Of a stretch of DNA of 64,000 nt, positions 56,944-64,000 are shown one piece after another. The notes under the pieces are model-generated. The model saw only the letters and a program-made list of their open reading frames with translations. It was not told where the DNA came from and made no database searches. The position numbers were made by a program, and so were the translations under genes. The stretch comes from Chrysemys picta bellii (lineage: Eukaryota; Chordata; Testudines; Emydidae), in NCBI RefSeq assembly GCF_011386835.1, contig NC_088792.1, forward strand, positions 109,464,421 through 109,528,420, given 5' to 3'. Within the stretch, counting starts at the first letter, position 1. Each line of letters opens with the position of its first letter.

Positions 56944-57133
56944 CACCTCTACCCCGATATAACTCTGTCCTCGGAAGCCAAAAAATCTTACCGCGTTATA
57001 AGTGAAACCGCATTATATCGAACTTCCCTTGATCCGCTGGAGCGTGCAGCATGAACATCTTCCGGAGCGCTGCTTTACCGTGTTATATCTGAATTCGTGT
57101 TATATCGGGTCGCATTATATCGGGGTAGAGGTG
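56944..57133. mobile_element. Palindromic MITE of Tc1/mariner type (TA duplications)
   Basis: CACCTCTACCCCGATATAAC (56944-56963) is inverted as TTATATCGGGGTAGAGGTG ending at 57133. TA dinucleotides flank it on both sides (56942-56943, 57134-57135). Further GTTATA/TATAAC pairs lie inside. Non-coding. Confidence 0.85.
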
Positions 57134-57602
57134 TACTTCTCTTTCCCCTCTTGGATCATTATGTGAATGCATGTGGCATTTTTGTTTTTGGGGGTTGCAC
57201 TGCTATTGCTGTTTACAAGTGCCATTCCTGAGAGTCCTTGACTTTATGTCAAAGAATATCAGTATTCAAAGCAGCCTTGTATTTTGCTGTTCACTGAATG
57301 ACCTTGAATACACACCATAGGCCAGTGACTAGTGCTCAGATAGCCTTGTGTACCTATGTCATATGTTATGTCATTCTTGTAACATCTCTCCAAATGGCTT
57401 CATGACCCTAAAAATCCTGGAGGCATGTTACTGAATCTGTTAGCTCTCAGTGGTAAAGCTTTGAAACCTAAAAGCTGAAATGCACTATCAAGGTTTGTTT
57501 TAAATGAAAAAATGTCAGATAACTTACTTTTAAGGTCGAAAATCAAATGCTTAAAACATTTGCTAACCTAAGTTATTGGTGCTTCAAATGAACAGTTTAA
57601 GC

Positions 57603-57730
57603 CCCCAATTCAGCAAGGTACTTAAACAGATTAATAATTTTAAGCATGTGAGTAGTGCTGTTGAAGTCAAAGTTACTAAAGTCACTTAAAATTACATGCA
57701 TGCTCCAGCACCATGCTGAATTGGGGTCTA
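57603..57730. mobile_element. Palindromic MITE, CCCAATTCAGCA ends
   Basis: CCCCCAATTCAGCAAGGTAC at the left against CATGCTGAATTGGGGTC at the right, with TAAGCATGTGAGTAGTGCTG and the mirrored TTACATGCATGCTCCAGCAC inside. Confidence 0.7.
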
Positions 57731-57731
57731 A

Positions 57732-57860
57732 ATTTATGTAGATGGTAAATTCTTTGGGGCAGAGATTTTATGCCTCTGTATTTTTACAATGCCTAGCACA
57801 ATGGAGTCCTTTTTTTGGCGGTTCTTAGGCACTATTGTAATAAACATGACTAATAATAAT
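57732..57860 (+). mobile_element. CORE-SINE/L2-type tail, sense
   Basis: AAATTCTTTGGGGCAGAGAT, CAATGCCTAGCACAATGGAG, TTAGGCACTATTGTAATAAA and a TAATAATAAT end. Confidence 0.6.
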
Positions 57861-58849
57861 AGTACATTTGAAGTACATCTGCTGTCTATGCTAAACATCT
57901 GCTTTTGGGATTGTATCATTAAACCATAAACATTGGCTATGGTTGTACCTGGTATACAGGAGTCTGCATAAACTGAAGGAGATGATGATTCAGGTTCTTT
58001 TGTTTATAGACGTGCAATTGCACTTGATATTTGGGGGAAACCTGCTCCAAAATTCTTTTGTTTTCCATGTATGAGTCCATGTATGAACATGAAGTTTCTA
58101 AATGGTTGAAAATAAAATTAACTACATCTCAGTATATGGATGATTGGGACAGACAGATATATATTAATCCATATTCATCATCTATAATTTGGTACCCTGA
58201 CTGTTTACTTTACCCATCCACACATTAATGAGCAAACACTTCCCCATGCACACACACACATACACTTGGCTGAATTTTAATCTATTCACTAAAAATATTT
58301 AAGGGATAATGTTCATGCTGAACCAGATTTTTCATGTGGTTAAATGGCCAAGTGTGACTAAGTTCCATAGAAGGCATATATTGTAAAGTGTATTCCAGTG
58401 TACTGAACATAATTTGCTATTAATTGTTATATGATGATTATATGACAAGATACAATAAATGATAATTTATAATAATATAAAAAGTATAATCTGTCATTCA
58501 CTATATAGAATTCGAAGTGTCACAGCTCTACTTTCTTGCAATTTGCAGTGATATGACACTGGGTGTGGCGCATAGCTAAGGTGAATAATAATTTGAGGCA
58601 GTGGTTTGTGAGGAAATGACAGAAGAAATGCGGTAACACTCAAGCAGTATCAACGAGGATTTCAGTGTCCATAGTGAGGGTATAGGAACATTTGACTCTC
58701 CTGAGCTGCAATTCCTTTCTTTGGGAGGGCGGGGGGGGGGGGGGGGCAAGTGTTTTATAGTTTACTGAATAAAACATTAGATTGTAATAATATTTAGACT
58801 GTGATTAATTGGTTTGATTAATTAGATTATATTGATTTGATTTTAATTA
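57861..58849. other. No recognisable gene; long poly-G run at about 58725-58747
   Basis: AT-rich. The G run (interrupted once by C) is a possible assembly weak point or G-quadruplex former. Confidence 0.45.
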
Positions 58850-59000
58850 ATTAAGTTGTGAACTCTTGGGGACATGGATTGTCCTTTCATTCTTTGTGTA
58901 GCGCCTAGCACAATGGAGTGCTGGTCCATGATTGAGGCTCATGGGGGCTTCTGCAATGGAAATAATAGCTAACTAACTACTACTACTACTAATAATAACA
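58850..59000 (+). mobile_element. CORE-SINE/L2-type tail, sense
   Basis: GTGAACTCTTGGGGACATGG, GTGTAGCGCCTAGCACAATG, then a (CTA)n(TAA)n tail. Confidence 0.6.
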
Positions 59001-59479
59001 TAGTACAAATGTTCAGCACCAAAATACAGCATAAGCCATAAACATAGGGAATAATAGATTTAAACAAGAAATTCATACACACATTAATACATATGACATA
59101 AGAAATCAAGTCAGAGAATAGGAGAAGGTGTTTTGAGAATGTACAGGGAAAAACTAAGCTGCTTGCATTCTGCTCTCACTTAATGCTAGTTTTACAATGC
59201 GAACTTGACTTGCATTAGTGTGAGATAAGAATTAGGCACTTAATTTTACCCTTCCTTTGCACACACAGATCCACAGTTACAGCTACAGCCACAAGTTTAA
59301 GCCAGAAATTAATTACAAGAAAATAATGTATAGTTCATAATTTGGGGGTAAAAACATGTGGCTTGTATTTCTTGGGGTAACAGTATAAACAATTTGACCT
59401 TCAAGCTTACAACCACATCTGTTTTCTTGATCCACTCAGTGTGTAATGGAACACTTTGCAAAGGAAAGCAGGGTGTGAT
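59001..59479. other. No recognisable feature
   Basis: AT-rich unique-looking DNA between repeat clusters. Confidence 0.45.
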
Positions 59480-60227
59480 TGTCTGGCTAGGACGAAAGAG
59501 TGACAGGAGACATTACATATCGGTTTTATCGGACCGCAACTTTATTATTAGATAGATGTCTGGGACTACCCTGCTGGATAAAAAATGTACAGTGCAGGTG
59601 CAAAATTTGTGTCCCTCCAGCAATTCCCTTGCCAGGACCTTACCAATTCCAGCCAATTTTTTGTGGGGGGCGGGGACGGACTTCCACAGCTCCCCCCCTA
59701 TTTATCCAGGTCCCTCCAGCAATTCCCTTGCCGGGACCTTTCCGACCACCCCCCTCGCAGGAGGGGTTAAGGTGAACTATGATGATGGGGGGGAGGGGTT
59801 GACTCCCTGCTGTACCAATCATAGGAGTCCCCAACTGCACCTCTCCTTAATTCCTTTTCTGGGCCATTTTTCCGTTCTTTTCTGCCTTCATTTATGGAGT
59901 ACCTGCACTGAACATCCGCTATACAGTTAAATAAATAGTTGCGATATATGGCCTACCACCCTTCATGCTGTGCATGAACAGAGCCTACCTGAACCTGCTG
60001 CGAGGAAGGCAATCCCCCCCTCCCATTGCACCTGGCCAATATGGTGGCAAGGGAAAAATTCCTTCCCAGTCCCCCTTAGCGTAATGCCCACAGCAGATAT
60101 AACTAAACACCTGGCATATTTATGACCTAATTAGGGAGGTAGGGTGGGTGCTGCCCAGCTTGCCCCAAGTGAATGAGGGAGGGGCCAAGCCCCATGCTGA
60201 TCTTTTAAAACTCCTTATTCCTATGTG
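59480..60227. repeat. Unclassified repeat with 99-bp-offset internal duplication
   Basis: A 31-bp block (GTCCCTCCAGCAATTCCCTT... at 59611-59641) recurs at 59710-59740 with one mismatch. Overlapping frames at 59500-59930 are products of this stop-poor, C-rich duplication and have no recognised domain. The stretch near 60045-60080 (GGGAAAAATTCCTTCCCAGT) resembles the CR1-related segment at 40880, so the whole could be the 5' part of an antisense LINE-like element. Confidence 0.4.
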
Positions 60228-60414
60228 GTGAGTCATCCACCACGCTGACTGCTTTTTCAGCAGCTTTACGTCTCCCCTCCTCCCTGCAAGCCAGAAATCA
60301 GTGATCCACCATGCTGACTGCTCTTCCAGCAGCCTTACGTCTCCCCTTCCCGCCTAAGCCAGAAATCAGTGATCCACAATGCTGACTGCTCTTCTAGTTT
60401 TAAGCCAGAAAGCA
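60228..60414. repeat. Tandem repeat, three units of about 70 bp
   Basis: Units at 60228-60300, 60301-60368 and 60369-60414 share GTGATCCACCATGCTGACTG and end AAGCCAGAAATCA. The third unit has an internal deletion of about 22 bp. It adjoins the unclassified repeat to the left and probably belongs to it. Confidence 0.85.
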
Positions 60415-61890
60415 TTGCCCTCTTCTCCTGGCCAGCCAGAAACCCCCCCACCTGCTTAAAGTGCAGGGTGGTGACTCTTGCTTGGTAACTTGGAGTTCTT
60501 TTTCGCTACAGTCAGAGAGAGAAAGAGGTTTTATCAATATGCATATTATGAAAGAGTCTTGCCTAGGTGACTAACAATACTCTCATTTAGCAATTTTAGT
60601 TTATATTCTTGGGGAGGAGTATGCCTGACTTTGGTTGATCTGTGGTCTTTAGACAAAGTGTCTAACATGATTTGAACCATTTTCTTACTGTCTTCATAGG
60701 TGGATACTATTTAGGGTTAAACAGAGGTGGATAACTTTTCTAAATTCTTTTTTTGAGAGCCAGAAGGACCCATTCGTTATTAACCACTCAAGTCATATCT
60801 GTTCCATATATCCTTTACAAGGGGGTCTGATTCTCATTGTTTCATGAATGTGAATCAGGAATTATGCCTTGACTAGAAAATTGCTTTGACAGAAAACTCA
60901 TAGCTGTCTAACTTCTTGAGACTCTGACTCTCAGATACAAGTAGCAGGAAAATGGTTTTAATGGTTGAAGTGTTATTACTGAAGCCAGCTGAATTTACGT
61001 TTCACAACCCTCCCCTGATTAAATTCCTTAATGCACCCTTATTGTACTTGGGGTCTAGAGGACATGCAGTACTTTTCACCTTTAACTTTAGCTTTCTATG
61101 ATTTTGTTTTCTGACACGTTAAAATTCTCTGTGTGTGTGAGTGTGTGTGTGTGTGTGAGAGAGAGAGATTAAGAAGTCCTCTTGGTAAAATCATTACTCA
61201 TTTCTTTGCTAAAACAATGTGGCCTATTTTATTTAAAGGAAGAAAAAGTCTTTTCAAGTAACTTTCATTTATTCCAGCAGATTCCCATATATTTTAAAGT
61301 GTGTTTGTGTAAAAATACAGCTAGATCAAAATTATTTATTTTACTTACATATGGAATACATTAATTGTAGAAGTTCAACCTGATTAAGAAAATTAGTTGC
61401 CAACACAATGCTTTTCATTTATTTCACTGCTCTGCCCAGAAAACAATCAAACAAGCAATCAGTTGTACAATTTTATACAGCAGCACGGACTAATGTGAAA
61501 GCCTCTTGGCAGCATGTGGTGGATGTGATGATGATAAAGCAATGAACATAAAGAGAATTGGTGAGCAACAAATTAGTAAGAAAGCACATAAAAAGTACTT
61601 TGTATCCCTACTTAGTGCTTTGGTACTTACTCAGCCACATTGAGATTAATTTGTTATCATACAATTAGTCATGTATTTCTTTCCTGGAGAGGTCAGAAAA
61701 GGTCTATTTTATGTGTAATTTTCTTTTACTGGAAAAGGCATTTTATATTCCCCAAGAAACAAAATAAATAGACTGGCTAAATCTTTGTGAGAGAAGTGAT
61801 CTCCCATAGCGGAAGCTAAAGTGAAGGAAGAGGGTGTCATTTTTCTGTTTTAAAATGTGATCATGTGATATGCAAATAGTGAATTACCTT
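60415..61890. other. No recognisable gene; (TG)n(GA)n at 61131-61168
   Basis: AT-rich sequence with one compound dinucleotide microsatellite. Confidence 0.5.
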
Positions 61891-62085
61891 GGTTGGGGTG
61901 GATAGCTCAGTGATTTGAGCATTGCCCTGCTAAACCCAGGGTTGTGAGTTAAATCCTTGAGGGGGCCACTTAGGGGATCTGGGGCAAAATCAGTACTTGG
62001 TCCTGCTAGTGAAGGCAGGGGGCTGGACTTGATGACCTTCCAAGGTCCCTTCTAGGAGATGGGATATCTCCATTAATTATTATTG
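61891..62085 (+). mobile_element. Cry-type tRNA-derived SINE, near full length
   Basis: The tRNA-like head has an A-box (GGATAGCTCAGTGATTTGAG, 61900-61919) and a B-box-like GTTGTGAGTTAAATCC (about 61942-61957). It is followed by the family body (GGGGGCCACTTAGGGGATCT, GTCCTGCTAGTGAAGGCAGG, GACTTGATGACCTTCCAAGG) and an ATTATTATT tail. This matches my knowledge of the cryptodiran-turtle Cry family and is the main taxonomic clue. No clear target duplication. Confidence 0.9.
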
Positions 62086-62975
62086 GTTACATAAACAGAC
62101 GGTATAATTTCCAATTGATACTGAGTGACTTTCTCTAGTTAAGGGCTAGATTGTGCCTTTGAGTCACATGCACTTGATATGAGGGTATGCACATAGCAAC
62201 ACAAGGTTTTCATGGCCTCTGGAGGATCATGGGCCATAGCAGCCCTAGTTTATAATACTCTTTCACAGGATGCAACATTGATATCCACTCCACCAAAGAA
62301 TAACCACTTGGCTGGAATAACAAGCTGAGCTGGCCCAGACCCTGGTCCTGCCAATTAGTACTGTGTGAATAACTGAATTTTTGATTTGCTAGCAGTTCTG
62401 AGAAAAAAGTTACTTTGGGGTTAAAAAAAATGTCAAAAAGAAAAAAATTAAGTGACCAAAAGTTTGGAAAAAAATCACTTTGGGTCAAATGAAAAAAATT
62501 AATTCATCCAGCAAATAAATGTTTTGTTTCATTTACAAGTTTTTTAAGAGGGTTTTTTTTTGCTAAATAAAATTGAACTATGTTTAGAAAAGAAAAGTAA
62601 TTCTGAATTAAAAACATCAAAACATTTTTAAAATGTTGAAATGAAATATTTTAATTTTTTCAGAATTCCTTTTTTTGTTTTTTATTTTTCCTGAAACAAT
62701 TCAGCAAATTTGCAAAATGTTTTGATCGACCTGAATCTGCAATTTCCTGCAAAAAGAGTTTCAGCCAAAAATGTTTGCCAACCTTTACTGCCAATATCCT
62801 GTAGAGAGGCTAGTGACTACAGTCAGCATATACCTCTAGCAGTGCCTCTAGCAGGGCCAAGTTCAGGGGTAATTTGTCAATTAGAAACTCATTTATAAAG
62901 TCATACTACATTACCTTTGCTGGGCTTGTCTTCACTAGACAAGTACATCAAGTTAGAACACAACTTTGAGGAAGC
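62086..62975. other. Unannotated; AT-rich dispersed repeat at 62354-62530
   Basis: TGTGAATAACTGAATTTTTG... shares order with 51188-51345. The rest is A/T-rich with no recognisable gene. Confidence 0.4.
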
Positions 62976-62983
62976 CTATAAAC
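62976..62983. repeat. 8-bp target sequence CTATAAAC, copy 1
   Basis: Left flank of the first hAT element. Confidence 0.9.
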
Positions 62984-63303
62984 CAGTGGTGGGAACCTGC
63001 GGCCCCGTGGGCCGCACGCGGCCCATCAGGGTAATCTGCTGGCAGGCCACCAGACAGTTTGTTTACATTTGCACGGCCACCCTCAGCTCCCAGTGGCTGC
63101 GATTCACCGTTCCCAGCCAATTGGAGCTGCAGGAAGTGACGGGGGCCACAGGGATGTGCTGGCCACCGCTTCCCGCAGCTCCGATTGGCTGGGAATGGCG
63201 AGCCTCGGCCACTGGGAGCTGTGGGCAGCCGTGCAAATGTAAACAAATTGTCTGGCAGCCCACCAGCGGATTTCCCTGACAGGCTGCAGGTTGCCCACCA
63301 CGG
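62984..63303. mobile_element. hAT-type MITE (first of abutting pair)
   Basis: CAGTGGTGGGAACCTGCGGC at the left is inverted as GGCTGCAGGTTGCCCACCAC, then GG, at the right. Further mirrored segments inside are AGACAGTTTGTTTACATTTG and CAAATGTAAACAAATTGTCT, so it is a long palindrome with GC-rich arms. Exact CTATAAAC copies flank it. The frames on both strands here (63000-63350) are palindrome artefacts. Confidence 0.93.
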
Positions 63304-63311
63304 CTATAAAC
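63304..63311. repeat. 8-bp target sequence CTATAAAC, copy 2 (shared)
   Basis: Lies exactly between the two hAT elements and serves as flank for both. Confidence 0.9.
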
Positions 63312-63878
63312 CAATGGTTCCCAAACTTTTATACTAAAGCAACCCACCAACTGCATGTTGTCTTTTCTTGTGAGCCACCATTACATAAGTGAAACCTCCG
63401 CCCTTGGCACCACACACCTAATCCTGACCCTGTCTGGAGGGGAAGCTCTGGAGGAGGCAGCACCCTGCAGAGGCAGCACCTGTTTCTCGGCCCAGCTCCC
63501 TGCTTTGAGCATTAGGACCTGGCACATGGAATCACAATGCCATTCAGGTTTGACCGGTCTGCCCCATCATGGCAGAGGGGTGGCTGGGCTAAATTTGAGT
63601 GAGTGGCATGGTGATATGGTTGGGCCAAACCTGAGTGCTGTTGTGACCCAATGTGCCAGGTCACAACAAGTGGAGTGGGAATCTGGGCCCAGTCCCATGG
63701 GACAGTAGTTACCACTGCAGTGTGAGTATGGAGTGGGTTCACTCTCCATCGGGCCTTCCCTCATCACCAGCTAGGCTGGGACTCAGTGATGGGTTAATCC
63801 AGTCCTTGATGTGGTGACCCATCTAGAACCTTCCTGCACCCCACTGGTGGGTCAGGACCCACCTTTTGGGAAATATTG
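63312..63878. mobile_element. hAT-type non-autonomous element (second of abutting pair)
   Basis: CAATGGTTCCCAAACTTTTA at the left is inverted as ACCTTTTGGGAAATATTG at the right, typical (CAGTGGTTCCCAAA-like) hAT ends. The interior contains AGCCACCATTACATAAGTG and GTGGTGACCCATC segments but no transposase. It differs in sequence from the first element. CTATAAAC is present on both sides. Confidence 0.85.
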
Positions 63879-63886
63879 CTATAAAC
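63879..63886. repeat. 8-bp target sequence CTATAAAC, copy 3
   Basis: Right flank of the second hAT element, identical to copies 1 and 2. Confidence 0.9.
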
Positions 63887-64000
63887 TAACAATGTTGACT
63901 ACCACTCTGCAGTCGTTTTTTGCCTATTGGGGCCAGGTTTTTCCCACAACTAGCTGACATACTAATGAAAACAACTTGTCCCTGTCTCCATTGACTGCAA

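Noticed and set aside
59500..59930. Overlapping proline-rich frames of 61-124 codons
   Set aside because: They translate the duplicated C-rich block in several frames. There is no conserved motif and the pattern follows the DNA repeat.
62917..63767. Many overlapping frames on both strands
   Set aside because: They mirror each other across the palindromic hAT MITE and its neighbour. They have no protein similarity that I recognise.

Overview
This window looks like intergenic DNA, or possibly deep intron, from a vertebrate genome, and most likely a cryptodiran turtle. The best evidence is a full-length tRNA-derived SINE at 61891-62085 (second partial copy at 8536-8632) that reads like the cryptodire 'Cry' family. 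It is supported by CR1 LINEs ending in ATTCTATG-type repeats, long solo LTRs of types common in turtles, Penelope-like elements and many hAT-type MITEs. I found no host protein-coding exon, rRNA gene or functional tRNA gene. Almost every open frame is either transposon-derived or too short and featureless to support.

Layout. 1-5.2 kb: part of an LTR, a decayed retroviral integrase region, then a 5'-truncated Penelope-like element (PLE) with a 524-codon open frame (reverse transcriptase plus GIY-YIG endonuclease) and a hammerhead-like motif in its 3' tail. A coding-looking relic that may be the same retrovirus's env region follows. 5.2-9 kb: MITEs, a CR1 tail, and a CORE-SINE interrupted by a Cry SINE. 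9.06-14.55 kb: a near-complete but dead Ty3/Gypsy retrotransposon with short LTRs, whose gag is split by an antisense solo LTR flanked by a perfect 5-bp duplication. 14.9-15.6 kb: an inverted PLE pair. 16-26 kb: mainly unique-looking DNA with an L2-type LINE relic, a large palindromic element with tRNA-like arms and several MITEs. 26.2-28.5 kb: a CORE-SINE, MITEs and a second inverted PLE pair bounded by a 12-bp duplication. 28.5-36 kb: mostly unannotated, with LINE and MITE relics. 35.96-37.53 kb: a foldback hAT element carrying two opposed transposase C-terminal remnants. 38-56 kb: MIR, CR1 and MITE relics in AT-rich DNA. 56.5-57.9 kb: a third inverted PLE pair (11-bp duplication), a TA-flanked palindromic MITE and other relics. 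59.5-60.4 kb: an unclassified repeat with internal duplications. 61.9-64 kb: the Cry SINE and two different hAT elements abutting at one 8-bp target sequence.

The genes do not form a pathway. The content is a stratified record of mobile elements. The main points of interest are: three PLE insertions that are all head-to-head inverted pairs, two of them bounded by target duplications so each went in as one unit; hammerhead-like cores in several PLE 3' ends; an unbroken PLE open frame; three copies of CTATAAAC around two unrelated hAT elements; and a foldback hAT with duplicated 3' halves. All calls come from reading the sequence by eye. No database search was run.
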